Below, piece after piece: positions 43,362 to 52,251 of a DNA stretch of 64,000 bases. This DNA is from AC-56 sp963702195 (GTDB lineage Bacteria; Actinomycetota; Thermoleophilia; Solirubrobacterales; 70-9), in assembly GCA_963702195.1 (NCBI GenBank), contig OY969725.1:2170001-2234000 (forward strand), in the 5' to 3' direction. The notes under the pieces are model-generated. The model saw only the letters and a program-made list of their open reading frames with translations. It was not told where the DNA came from and made no database searches. The position numbers were made by a program, and so were the translations under genes. Within the stretch, counting starts at the first letter, position 1, and each line of letters opens with the position of its first letter.

Positions 43362-44918
43362 TTAGTGGTCGTCCCCGAGGAGCTCGTCGGCAGCCTCGGC
43401 GCCACTGGAGGTTTCGGCGGCGCCGTTCTCCTCGCCGCGAAGCTCAGCCGCGACGGCCTCGAACTGCGCGAGTGCCGAGGAGAGATGCTCGACGATCTCC
43501 TCCGCGATCACCTCAGGTGCCGGCAAGCTGTCGGCGTCGGTCAAGGATTCGTCCTTGACCTCGGCCCAGATGTCCAGGTTGAAGCCGTCGCGCGCGGAGA
43601 GCTCGTCATAGCTCCAGCGCTTGAACTGCTCGCATTCGTCGCGGGCGCTGAGGGGCTCGCCGGGCTTGTACGCCTGGACGAACGGCTCAAGGTCGGCGCG
43701 CATCATCTGCCTGGTCTTCAGCGTGAAGTGCTGGTTCGTGCGGAAGTCGAAGACCCAGAGCTCTCTTGTGGCCGGCTCAGCCGACGCCGCCTTGCGCTCG
43801 AAGAAGATCACGTTCGCCTTCACACCCTGCGCGTAGAAGATCCCGGTCGGCAGTCGCAGCAGCGTGTGGACCTCGCAGTCCTCGAGCAGGCGCCGCCGGA
43901 TCGTCTCGCCGGCCCCGCCCTCGAAGAGCACGTTGTCGGGGACGACCATCGCGGCGCGGCCGCCGATCCGCAGCATCGAGCGGATGTGCTGCACGAAGTT
44001 GAGCTGCTTGTTTGCGGTGGTCGCCCAGAAGTCCTGGCGGGCGACCGTCTGCGCCTCGCGGCTCGCGCTCCCGTCCTCGCCCGCGATCGTCACGGACGAC
44101 TTGCGTCCGAACGGCGGATTGGCGAGGACGAGATCCACCTTCTCGGTCGGCTCGGCGATCAGCGAATCGCGGACCTCGATGGGCGGTGTGGCGTCGGGTG
44201 TCGTTCCACCGATCCCGTGTAGGAAGAGGTTCATCGCGCACAGGCGCGCGGTGTTGTCGACGATCTCAATCCCCGAGAAGGTCTCCTCGCGAAGTGCCCG
44301 CTTCTCGTCGCGGTCGAGGTCGTAGTGCTCGGAGATGTACTCGTGGGCGGCGAGGAGGAAGCCGCCGGTCCCGCAGGCGGGGTCGGCGATCCGCTCTCCG
44401 GGCCTCGGCTGCGCGCAGTCGACCATCGCCCGGATCAGCGCCCGCGGCGTGAAGTACTGGCCGGCGCCGGTCTTGACGTCGGCCGCGTTCTTTTCCAAGA
44501 GGCCCTCGTAAGCGTCGCCCTTGACGTCGGCATCGACGCCCATCCACGTCTCGCCGTCGATCAGGTCGACGACGAGGCGCTTGAGCTTGGCCGGATCCTG
44601 GATCCGGTTCTGGGCCTTGCGGAAGATGAGGCCGAGAAGCCCCGGCTGCTTGCCGAGCTCGCCCAGCAGGATCGTGTAGTGAGCTTCGAGCGCCGGCCCA
44701 TCCTTCTCGAGAAGGGACGGCCAGTCGTAGCCGGCCGGGATCTTCGACTCCTCGTTCCACGGCGCTTGCGTGCGCTCGTGGGCCATCTTCAGGAACAGCA
44801 GATAGGTGAGCTGCTCAACGTAGTCGCCGTAGGAGAGCCCGTCGTCGCGAAGCAGGCTGCAGTAGTTCCAGAGCTTGGAGACGAGCTGGCTCGAGTGGTC
44901 CGCTTTCCCGACCATCAT
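43362..44918 (-). CDS. hsdM: Type I restriction-modification DNA methyltransferase HsdM
   Basis: 518 residues. An N-terminal helical domain (SKLWNYCSLLRDDGLSYGDY, QLTYLLFLKMAHE) and a Rossmann methyltransferase domain with TGAGQYFTPRALIRAMVD, SAM motif I IADPACGTGGFLLAAHEYI and catalytic motif IV VLANPPFG, giving N6-adenine methylation. The C-terminal acidic tail is variable. Its start overlaps the stop of hsdS (ATGA). With intact HsdS it can form an M2S methylase even though hsdR is broken. Confidence 0.96.
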   Translation of the reverse strand: MMVGKADHSSQLVSKLWNYCSLLRDDGLSYGDYVEQLTYLLFLKMAHERTQAPWNEESKIPAGYDWPSLLEKDGPALEAHYTILLGELGKQPGLLGLIFRKAQNRIQDPAKLKRLVVDLIDGETWMGVDADVKGDAYEGLLEKNAADVKTGAGQYFTPRALIRAMVDCAQPRPGERIADPACGTGGFLLAAHEYISEHYDLDRDEKRALREETFSGIEIVDNTARLCAMNLFLHGIGGTTPDATPPIEVRDSLIAEPTEKVDLVLANPPFGRKSSVTIAGEDGSASREAQTVARQDFWATTANKQLNFVQHIRSMLRIGGRAAMVVPDNVLFEGGAGETIRRRLLEDCEVHTLLRLPTGIFYAQGVKANVIFFERKAASAEPATRELWVFDFRTNQHFTLKTRQMMRADLEPFVQAYKPGEPLSARDECEQFKRWSYDELSARDGFNLDIWAEVKDESLTDADSLPAPEVIAEEIVEHLSSALAQFEAVAAELRGEENGAAETSSGAEAADELLGDDH

Positions 44919-46222
44919 GCTGCTCCCCCAACCGAGCTTGCCTCGGCCGCTCGCTTGAGAAGACTGGACGCCGGCTCCTCCTCCGGGTTCCGAGGGACAA
45001 GCCGCCCGATGAAGGCACTGCGAAGAATCGCCCGACGCAGCTCACCTTCGAGACTCGCGGAGTTCTCCATGTCTCCCTCAGCCTGCTTGAGCGCGGTCCC
45101 CTCGGCGTCGACGCGTGCAACGATCCGTCGTTGCTCCTCGATGTCCGGGAGTGGCACCGGCAGGGCCCTGATGGCCTCTTGGGAGATCTTGGGCATAGTG
45201 CCCGCGATCCCCTGTGCCGCCCGCTGGAAGTAACGCCGGGCGGCCCGCTCTTTCAAGACGAGGGCCACAAACTCCGGAAGAGCGGCGTCTGTCACGCGGG
45301 CGCGGATCAACAGGTCCGGGAAGATCGCCCAATCTGGCTCGCCCTTGTATAGCGCGGCAGTTCCGACAAGCTCTGCAGTGTTCGATCGCTCGACGAAGAT
45401 GTCCCCCGGCTGGATCCAGAGGTCTTTCACGCGCGCTGGCTCTGCGTCCGCAAGCTTGGTGTTGGAGTCCGTGAACTCGCCTCGGGTGACGGCGGTCAGG
45501 GTCAGCGTTCTGATGCCCGACCCGTTCTTCGCCGTCTTGGCCGAATGCCCGTTGCGCAAGGGCTCCCGAAGGAGCTCCCCGAACCCAACCGTCGGCCACG
45601 GGCCTTGGAGTGCCGCCGTGTATGACGCTTCTCGCTGAGAGATCACCCGGTCACGTGCGTGAGTGAGAGACTCGACACCCCGGTCAAGTTGCACGAAGAG
45701 GCCCTCGAGCGCTTCGACGATCCGGTCCTGCTCGCCGAGGGGCGGTGTCGGAATGCGCAAACTCTTGAGCTTCCTCAGGTTAAGGCGCGGTCGCCCGATT
45801 CCGGAAATCAGGGCGGCGGCCTGGCGGCGGACAATGGACGAGTTGAGGGCGGCGGCGAGGAACTCCGGGCGGATATGCGGTCCGACGCGGATCCGGTGGC
45901 AGTCAGCCTTGACGATCGCTGGACCGAGACCGCGCGGGACGACACATGCTCTCGGCAGCTCGTCGCCGAGCGACGCTACGACGACGTCTCCGGCTAGAGC
46001 CTCATGAGCTCGCAGTCGCTCGTAATGCTCCGTGGAGATGTGAGCCTCAGCGTCGAGGAACTCCCAATGCCCGATGTTCTGGAGTCGAATGACCCGCGGT
46101 CCAGCGTCTGTGTAGTGGGATGTCTTTAGATTCGATCCAAACGGCCCATCGGTGATTGCCCGGAGCTCGTCGGACGCCAGCTCTGCGACGGTGCGCCACT
46201 CCCAGGGATCGAGACCCGTCAC
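44915..46222 (-). CDS. hsdS: Type I restriction-modification specificity subunit HsdS
   Basis: 435 residues from GTG 46222, which overlaps the broken hsdR stop (GTGA) and starts just before the first target recognition domain (WEWRTVAELASDELRAITDG). Two TRDs are visible (about 8-165 and 220-355). Each ends in the conserved region (IPTPPLGEQDRIVEALEGLF; VPLPDIEEQRRIVARVDAEG) with coiled-coil spacers that set the distance between half-sites. It determines the bipartite recognition sequence. Both TRDs are intact. Confidence 0.95.
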   Translation of the reverse strand: MTGLDPWEWRTVAELASDELRAITDGPFGSNLKTSHYTDAGPRVIRLQNIGHWEFLDAEAHISTEHYERLRAHEALAGDVVVASLGDELPRACVVPRGLGPAIVKADCHRIRVGPHIRPEFLAAALNSSIVRRQAAALISGIGRPRLNLRKLKSLRIPTPPLGEQDRIVEALEGLFVQLDRGVESLTHARDRVISQREASYTAALQGPWPTVGFGELLREPLRNGHSAKTAKNGSGIRTLTLTAVTRGEFTDSNTKLADAEPARVKDLWIQPGDIFVERSNTAELVGTAALYKGEPDWAIFPDLLIRARVTDAALPEFVALVLKERAARRYFQRAAQGIAGTMPKISQEAIRALPVPLPDIEEQRRIVARVDAEGTALKQAEGDMENSASLEGELRRAILRSAFIGRLVPRNPEEEPASSLLKRAAEASSVGGAA

Positions 46223-49036
46223 GCCGCCGCCAGCTCCTGGTTCAACTCCACGAGCAGCTCGTCGAGCGCATCCCCGAAGGCTTCGTGCGCCCCGAGCAGC
46301 CCGCCCTCCTGCGCGAAAGGCTCGAAGTCGAAATCGTCGCGCTCCAGCGTCATCGAGGTCGCGATGTGCTCGGCCATCCAGCGCAGCCACCGAAGCTGCT
46401 CCTCGGTGAACTCGCTCCCGGCCGATTGCTGCTCGGTGAGCCAGATGTCAAAGCGAAGCATCACCACCTCCTTGCGTGGGAGCAACTCGTCATCGTGGTG
46501 CATAGCGAAGCGGATCAGCTGGACGAGATCGGTCAGCGTGCTGCGCATCCCGGCGCCCTTGACCTTGTCCGAGTCGAGCGCCTCGTAGGCGGCCCAGAGC
46601 TTCTCGGCGGTCAGATCATGGGGAGGCTTGCCGATGCCCTCCGCGAACTGCTTGAGGTCGTCGTAGCTGGGGCGCAGGCGGTACGGCCGTTCGTAGTAGG
46701 CCTGGAGCGCGAGGTACTCGTCGTGGTTGCTCGCTTGACGAACTCCTCGAAGTCCTTCACCGCATCACGCGCCTGGCCGGCATCCGTCCATCCGGCGAAG
46801 ATCAGCTCGTCGGCGGTTGTCATGTCGATCAGCTGGGACGATTGCTCGCGCAGGGAGAGCATCCGCTGACGAACCTCGGCCTTCATGAGCGGCCTGACGG
46901 CGTCAGCCGAGGACCTTGTCCCTGGCCTCGTTCAGCTCGTCCTCGCTGGGCTCGTATGTCTCGTCGGCCGCGGCACCGGCGGTCTCCGCTGCTGCATAGG
47001 CCCACCAATCGGGGTCGGCGGCCGTGATCAGGGCCTCCGCTACCTGGTCCATTCCCTGCCCGCCGGCGACCTCTGCGAATTCCTGACGTCGCCTCTCGTC
47101 GAGGTTCTTATGGAGGCGCGCGAGTCGAGCGCCGATTGTGGAGACGATCTCCTCGCTCTTGATCCCCATCGCGACGTCCTGGAGCAAGCGATCGAGGGCG
47201 ACGCCGGGCTTTCGCTCCAGCGGACGTGTGTCTATCCAGGCCTTGGCTTCGTCGGTGAGTCCCACGCAGTCGACGATCACGAAGCGGTCCTTCGACTTCG
47301 CTCCCTCGGTGACGGACTGCAGGTCGGTCGGGTCGATGGTTCGCACTCCGCGTCCCTTCATCTGCTCGAAGAGCGTTCGCGAGCCGACCATCCGCATGAA
47401 GACCAGGCATTCGAGCGGTCGGATGTCCGTTCCAGTCGCGATCTGATCGACGGAGACGGCGATCCGGAACTTGGGATCGGTGCGGAAGTCCTGGATGTGT
47501 TGGTCGGAGTCGCCCTCGCTCCTGTAGGTGATCTTGCGGGCGAAGTCGGAACCGCGGTTGAACTCTTCGCGGATGATCCGCAGCACGTCCTCGGCGTGGT
47601 TGTCGGTCTTGCAGAAGAAGACCGTCTTCGGGATCTCAGGCCGGCCCGGGAAGATCTCGGTGAGCACCCGTTCCTTGAACTCCCGGACGACGGTCCTGAT
47701 CTGATCCGGGTTGACCACGGCTCGATCGAGGGTTGCCTTCTCGTAGGTGACCTCGTCCTCGAGCTGCTCACGCTGACGCCGGCGCGTGCCCAGGTCGCGA
47801 ACATCTACCCAGGAGCCCGCGGCGATCTCCCCGCCCCCCTCGGAGACCTCGGTCTTGATGCGGTAGGTGGTGTAGGGAACGTTGACGCCATCGGCCACCG
47901 CTTGCTCGTGCTTGTACTCGGTGACTACGTTCTGGTCGAAGTAGATGCGGGTCGTGTGCTCGGCTGTGGCGGTCAGCCCGGCTAGCGACATGTCGAAGTA
48001 GTCGAGCACCTGCCCCCAGCGCCCGTAGATCGAGCGGTGGCACTCGTCGACGAAGGCGGTATCGAAGGTCTCGATTGGGACCTGCGGTCGGTAAACGACC
48101 GGCAGCACTTCATCGGCCTTCTCGGGCTCGATCTCGAAGGTTGAGCGCTCCTCGGCCTCGGGGTCGAACTCCTCATCCGACTTGGCCGCGGAGGATCGCG
48201 TAGAGGCGCTGGATGGTTGTGATCACGACCTTGGCGGCCGGGTCGATGCGGTTGGAGCGCAGAACCTGGACGTTGTAGAGCTCGGTGAACTTGCGTCGGT
48301 CGTCGGGGGTGACGTAGTTGGCGAACTCGGTGTGGGCCTGGCGGCCGAGGTTGATGCGGTCGACAAGAAACAGGATCCGTTCGGCACCGGCGTAGCGCAG
48401 GAGCCGGTAGGCCTCGGCGACAGCCACGTAGGTCTTTCCCGAGCCCATCGTCATGTTGACCAGCGCCTTCGGCTTTGCATTCCGAAGCGACTCCTCAAGG
48501 CCGTCGATCGCTCTGATCTGGACCTCGCGTAGGCCATCGGGATCGAGGGCGGGCATGCGACGAAGGCGAGCGAGGAGCGAGAATTCCTCTTCGGCCCAGG
48601 CGATCAGGGTCTCGGGACAGATGGAAGTGGAAGACGTCACGGGGGCGGGCGATCGCATCGCGGAGGTTCGTGAAGAGGGTCTCGGCTCCGGTCGACTGGT
48701 AGTGGAAGGCCAGCGGCAGCGGCTCCCAATGCGGGATCGGGCGCTCCTTCACCAGCTCGCTGAACCCTCGGTGTAGCGCTCGGTCTGCCACTCGACGCCA
48801 CGGAGCGTGTCGCCCTGCTTCTTGGCCTCGATCGTCCCGAGCGCCTTCCCGTCACCGAACAACAGGTAGTCGACGGGCCCGGTCTTGGTCGGGACTTCGC
48901 GTACGGCTATGCCGGGCCCGGCTGTCAGCTCGATGGCGCGGTAGTCCTGGACGATCCACCCCGCCTCGACGAGCATCCGATCGATCTCGATCCTCGCCCG
49001 CTGCTCCGGATGCAGGCGCTCCTCCACGGACGTCAA
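46219..49036 (-). pseudogene. hsdR: Type I restriction subunit HsdR, broken by five single-base frameshifts
   Basis: Reading through the frames gives a complete HsdR of about 935 residues. It has a PD-(D/E)xK nuclease (VDYLLFGDGKALGTIEAKK), the helicase motor with Walker A (NMTMGSGKTYVA), DECH box (AFVDECHRSIYGRW), GLTATAE, the second RecA domain and the C-terminal helical domain (LERDDFDFEPFAQEGGLLGA). The frame breaks at about 48765 (-1), 48619 (extra T; FHRPET restored), 48190 (+1), 46905 (extra G) and 46738 (-1). The start is TTG 49036, with AGGAGG upstream. The end overlaps hsdS as GTGA, so the original R-S-M operon is clear. Restriction activity should be lost unless the indels are assembly errors. 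Confidence 0.9.
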
Positions 49037-49069
49037 GGTAGTGGACCTCCTGAGGAAATCCGGGCCGCG

Positions 49070-49954
49070 TTACCCATGCGATTGCGCCGAGCTGAGAAGC
49101 CCGTCCGTGTACGCGATGCAGAGCGCTTCGACGCGCGCCTCGGGCATGCCAACGCGCAACGCTCGCGCCGCCATCTGGATGCCCGGGCGACCTCGTCGTC
49201 CGAACAGCTCTTCGATGTAGGCGAGCGCGTCGACTGACGGCGGTCCGGCGATCGGGTGCCGGCTCAGCATCACGAACGTCACCCCGACCTCTGCTGCCGT
49301 CGTCGTCTGCATGAGTCGGACGACATCAGCCGCGTCCTTGTCGTCGAGCCGACCGGGTCGGTCACTCGCACGATCATGCAATTTGTGCGCCTTAGCCACG
49401 AGAAGGGCCGCGGGACCAGCGACCTCAGCGTCCACCGAGCGCCCGTCGGCGGGATTGAGGGCCGAAATCGTCATCGGCGAGTGATCCACGAGGGCGGCCT
49501 CGAGCCCGACCGCCCGGCGAGCGGCGCGCTTGCCGTGTGGGCCAAGCCGCGCACCGCGACGTCCGCCGCCTGTTGCCGCCCCCTCCGGGACGATGAGATC
49601 GACGGGCACGTCCATTTCCTTCCCTCCGACCGAGGCGGACACAACCCAGACCCCAGGCTCCACGTGGCCATCGACCAGCGATAGATGAAAGCCAGCTCCG
49701 CTCATGGCAGCCTCGAGCTCTGGGTCCCCCCTAAGCAACCCCGGGTCAAGCGCGAGGTCGGCATCGGTCGTGTAAGGGGCAACGGCAAGGTCGGCATCGC
49801 CAGTGTTCAGGTACACGGCCTGAGCGCCGGCGACGATGAAGGCAGCACCATGCGGGGCCAGCGCGGTCAACGCGTCAAGAAGGACCCTCCGGGCCTCCAC
49901 GTATTCGGGATCCACGCGCGCTGCCGCCTCCGACGACCCGGAGCGATCGTTCAT
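49070..49954 (-). CDS. AbiEii-like nucleotidyltransferase toxin
   Basis: 294 residues from ATG 49954, overlapping the antitoxin stop (ATGA). Nucleotidyltransferase core: VAGAQAVYLNTG, then the catalytic carboxylates in YTTDADLALDP, and a C-terminal helical region (LLVAKAHKLHDRASDRPGRL, DDKDAADVVRLM). AbiEii toxins add nucleotides to tRNA or other acceptors and stop growth after infection. The active-site DxD is present. It is followed 33 bp downstream by hsdR on the same strand. Confidence 0.8.
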   Translation of the reverse strand: MNDRSGSSEAAARVDPEYVEARRVLLDALTALAPHGAAFIVAGAQAVYLNTGDADLAVAPYTTDADLALDPGLLRGDPELEAAMSGAGFHLSLVDGHVEPGVWVVSASVGGKEMDVPVDLIVPEGAATGGGRRGARLGPHGKRAARRAVGLEAALVDHSPMTISALNPADGRSVDAEVAGPAALLVAKAHKLHDRASDRPGRLDDKDAADVVRLMQTTTAAEVGVTFVMLSRHPIAGPPSVDALAYIEELFGRRGRPGIQMAARALRVGMPEARVEALCIAYTDGLLSSAQSHG

Positions 49955-51093
49955 GCGGCGCTCGGGGCCGGAACGGCATCGGCGAGCGAGCCAAGCCGCC
50001 AGCGAGATTCGTCCTGTGCCATCCACTCCAGCACGGCCTCCCCCTCGGCCGGCATGCGACCTGTGCCGGTAAGGCAGTCGACCACTGCCTGCGACGGTGC
50101 TACGTAGCGGACGCCGTCATCCATGGACGTCCGCTCCCAGACGACGGAATCGAAGGGTCGCAGCAGTGCGACGTTCGCACCGTCGTCCGCCGGCATGAGG
50201 CCAAGCGCCTTCGCCACGGACGGCACTGTCTCGCAGTAAACGACGAGTAGCGCTGGGGCTGCTACCGGCGCCAGGCGCGCGGCAGCGAACGATCCCGTCA
50301 CGGCAGAGCGCTCCGTTGCAGACAACGCCCCGAGGCGTGATCTGGCGTTTGATATCCCCTCCGGAGCGATGAACGTTTGCGCCTCGTTCGTCCTCAGGAC
50401 GTCGTAGGACTCCGCCCATCGCCGCAGCAAGGCAGGGACGTCAACTGACTCGACCGGCCCGCGACGGGGGCGCTCGATCAACGCTTCACGGTCGAGCGCA
50501 TCGAGGAGGCGCGACACGTAGCCCGGCGTGAGCTGCGCTGCCTCAGCGAGTTCACGGACGCCATAAGGAGGCCGCACATCTGCAAGGAGTCGCACGAGTC
50601 GAGCCGCCTTGTTCCCGGTGACGCGGGCACGTCCGGCGGGCGTAGGTGCGGGATTTCGTTCTGCTCCTGAGGAGCTGATGTAGACGGTGGGGTTGGCCAG
50701 CTCGATGCGGGCGTTACCGGTCAGATCGATGAAATTGATGTCGTCCGCCGTAAGCAGCTCCTGCGTTCGCTTGCTCAACCAGGGCGCGACAACCAGGACG
50801 GGGATGTTGCCTGCCAGCTCGCGAACTGTGCGCATGGCGCCGGGCACCAGGCGCTCGACGTCCCGTGGCTCGAGTGCGCTCTTTGCCTCGACCGCGAAGG
50901 TCGTGATTGTGCCGTTCGCGGCCTTCATCGTGATTACGGCATCGAGCCGCCTTTGCCGCGCCTGATCGCCGACGGCTACCTCCCGATCTGAGCGTTCAAC
51001 AGTCCAGCCAGCCGGCAAGCGGCTCTGCAACCAAGCAACGGCCGCATCGACCATCTCGATTTCTCTCGGAGCGGTGTTTACGGTCATCGGCAA
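49951..51093 (-). CDS. AbiEi-like antitoxin and transcriptional regulator
   Basis: 380 residues. The N-terminal part (about 1-130) has strands and helices resembling a restriction-endonuclease-like fold (LDAVITMKAANGTITTFAVE, AKSALEPRDVERLVPGAMRT, ...VVAPWLSKRTQELLTADD). A winged helix (GVRELAEAAQLTPGYVSRLL) is followed by an AbiEi-type C-terminal domain. It pairs with the nucleotidyltransferase gene through an ATGA overlap. AbiEi represses its own promoter and neutralises the toxin; a TTTACG palindrome lies 38-54 bp upstream of its start. Confidence 0.8.
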   Translation of the reverse strand: MPMTVNTAPREIEMVDAAVAWLQSRLPAGWTVERSDREVAVGDQARQRRLDAVITMKAANGTITTFAVEAKSALEPRDVERLVPGAMRTVRELAGNIPVLVVAPWLSKRTQELLTADDINFIDLTGNARIELANPTVYISSSGAERNPAPTPAGRARVTGNKAARLVRLLADVRPPYGVRELAEAAQLTPGYVSRLLDALDREALIERPRRGPVESVDVPALLRRWAESYDVLRTNEAQTFIAPEGISNARSRLGALSATERSAVTGSFAAARLAPVAAPALLVVYCETVPSVAKALGLMPADDGANVALLRPFDSVVWERTSMDDGVRYVAPSQAVVDCLTGTGRMPAEGEAVLEWMAQDESRWRLGSLADAVPAPSAA

Positions 51094-51116
51094 ATGAGGA
51101 TATCAGGGAAGTGTTG

Positions 51117-51147
51117 CGTAAATCGCTGACTTTACGTTCACCGTAAA
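51117..51147. promoter_or_regulatory. Operator-like repeats upstream of the AbiE pair
   Basis: TTTACG (51131-51136) and CGTAAA (51142-51147) are perfect inverted arms around TTCAC. A further CGTAAA half-site lies at 51117-51122, and TTTACG recurs at 51077-51082 inside the antitoxin N-terminus. Several spaced half-sites next to the start are typical of AbiEi autoregulation. Confidence 0.5.
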
Positions 51148-51179
51148 CCTTGCAATAGCGGAAACGCAAGCCTAACCGC

Positions 51180-51542
51180 TCACCTGTCGGCGGATATGTA
51201 GAACGCCTCGACCCCGTACATGCGGCGGACCGTGGCGGTGATCTCTTCCGGCTCCGCCCGCTCACGCAGAAGCCTGCGGAGCGTGCCGATGAGCCTTCGC
51301 TGCCGACTCAGCGAGAGAGTGCCGCGGCCGCTGCCCGGCACGATCCCGGCGTCCCACTCAACGCGATGACCGCAGCTCCAGCACGACCGCGTGAAGAGAC
51401 CATCCAGTACAGATGGGTCGGCGACGATTCGCGCCGCCGCGGTCTCCAGCGAGATGCTCGTATCCCACTGGCCCATGTCACGGCCGCAGCGCTCGCAGAC
51501 CATGTCGGTTTCGCGCATGTACCCGGGGCCGGTGATCGCCAC
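51180..51542 (-). CDS. Small zinc-ribbon protein near the tRNA end of the island
   Basis: 120 residues from GTG 51542. It contains two CxxC pairs (VCERCGRDM and SCWSCGHR), a Ser/Arg-rich basic stretch (GRGTLSLSRQRRLIGTLRRL) and a C-terminal part ending VEAFYISADR. Probably one zinc site and nucleic-acid contact. The same-strand gene upstream ends 13 bp before it. No family recognised. Confidence 0.6.
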   Translation of the reverse strand: MAITGPGYMRETDMVCERCGRDMGQWDTSISLETAAARIVADPSVLDGLFTRSCWSCGHRVEWDAGIVPGSGRGTLSLSRQRRLIGTLRRLLRERAEPEEITATVRRMYGVEAFYISADR

Positions 51543-51555
51543 GGCAATCGCCGAC

Positions 51556-51798
51556 TCAGCGAGACTTGATGCCCGTTCGCGCCTCGGGCACGGCGAAGTA
51601 GGTGCCCTGCCGCAATCGGCGGGCGGTGTCCGAGAGCTCTTCCTGGACGCGCTCGAGCGCCTCGACCAGGTGCTCGTCGGCGTCGAGCTTGCGAAGGGCG
51701 GCTGCGGCGCGCTCGGTTCGCGCCCGCGTCTTCTCGAGCGACAGCTCGACGAGCGCGATCTGCTCGAAGGCCTGCTCGCTGAGGTCCGCTTCCATCAC
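51556..51798 (-). CDS. Small coiled-coil protein at the tRNA end of the island
   Basis: 80 residues, almost entirely helical and charged (EQIALVELSLEKTRARTERA, LDADEHLVEALERVQEELSD), likely a coiled coil. A short non-helical tail (TYFAVPEARTGIKSR) follows. It lies 13 bp upstream of the zinc-ribbon gene, in the same direction, so they are probably one unit. No known family. Confidence 0.55.
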   Translation of the reverse strand: MMEADLSEQAFEQIALVELSLEKTRARTERAAAALRKLDADEHLVEALERVQEELSDTARRLRQGTYFAVPEARTGIKSR

Positions 51799-51856
51799 TG
51801 CCCGAGGCTACGAACTGCCGCGGACGAACGGCCGAAGCCGTGCAGAAACGAAAACC

Positions 51857-51879
51857 ATTTGGCGCCAGATTTGGCGCGA
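51857..51879 (+). promoter_or_regulatory. Arm-type repeats, right end of the island
   Basis: ATTTGGCGCCA (51857-51867) and ATTTGGCGCGA (51869-51879), one base apart and in the same orientation as the pair at the left end. They end 47 bp before the att core. In the circular form the two pairs would flank the core. Confidence 0.6.
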
Positions 51880-51898
51880 GCGCCGTTTTGAACGAAGA

Positions 51899-51920
51899 AA
51901 ACGGCTTGCGCAAGCCGTTT
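51899..51920 (-). terminator. Terminator-like hairpin after tRNA-Glu
   Basis: A perfect 22-bp palindrome with 11-bp arms (left arm AAACGGCTTGC), followed on the minus strand by TTTTCTT. It begins 6 bp after the tRNA 3' end. It is inside the island side of the crossover, so it arrived with the element and replaces the host terminator now stranded at 34.9 kb. Confidence 0.75.
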
Positions 51921-51926
51921 CTGAGG

Positions 51927-51946
51927 CACCGCTACCGGGATTCGAA
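51927..51946 (-). repeat. Right attachment site within tRNA-Glu
   Basis: The 20-bp crossover core, identical to 34924-34943, forms the 3' end of the functional tRNA-Glu. Integration here restores a complete tRNA. Confidence 0.92.
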
Positions 51947-51999
51947 CCCGGGTTTCCGGACTGAGAATCCGGCGTCCTAGTCCCCTAGACGATAGCGGC
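51927..51999 (-). tRNA. tRNA-Glu(CTC)
   Basis: 73 nt. Acceptor arms GCCGCTA / TAGCGGT pair (one G-U), the anticodon arm is CCGGA-TTCTCAG-TCCGG with anticodon CTC, and the T arm contains GGTTCGAATCC. Discriminator G; CCA is not encoded. It is intact despite hosting the island. Confidence 0.97.
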
Positions 52000-52063
52000 A
52001 GGTAGGCGGGCGAGGATAGCAACGGGACCCCATTTCGCCGCTTGAAATCGGGGGGTTTCGAGG

Positions 52064-52147
<84 letters not shown>

Positions 52148-52251
52148 GTGCGGGCCTCAAATCTAGCGGCTGACGGCTCCCCCACCCGAGTTCGCCGTGG
52201 CGTTCGGCACAATTAAGGTCTGCCCGGTAAACCAACCAGGAGGGTTGCAGG

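Larger units (their letters stand above)
34924..51946. mobile_element. Integrated genomic island in tRNA-Glu(CTC), defence cargo
   Basis: The 20-bp sequence CACCGCTACCGGGATTCGAA occurs at 34924-34943 and again, as the 3' end of an intact tRNA-Glu, at 51927-51946. Between the two lie a tyrosine integrase, an excisionase-like protein and an RHH regulator, plus Gabija, type I restriction-modification, AbiE and DUF4209/HEPN-like genes. Paired ATTTGGCGC repeats sit just inside both ends. No conjugation, replication or capsid genes are seen, so it moves, if at all, as an integrative element that depends on help from elsewhere. Codons are visibly less GC-biased at 35.1-36.9 and 39.2-42.6 kb than in the flanks. 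The left copy is the displaced tRNA end. Confidence 0.9.

Noticed and set aside
45659..47985. Long plus-strand frames opposite hsdS and hsdR
   Set aside because: Antisense to recognisable HsdS/HsdR sequence with no family resemblance of their own.
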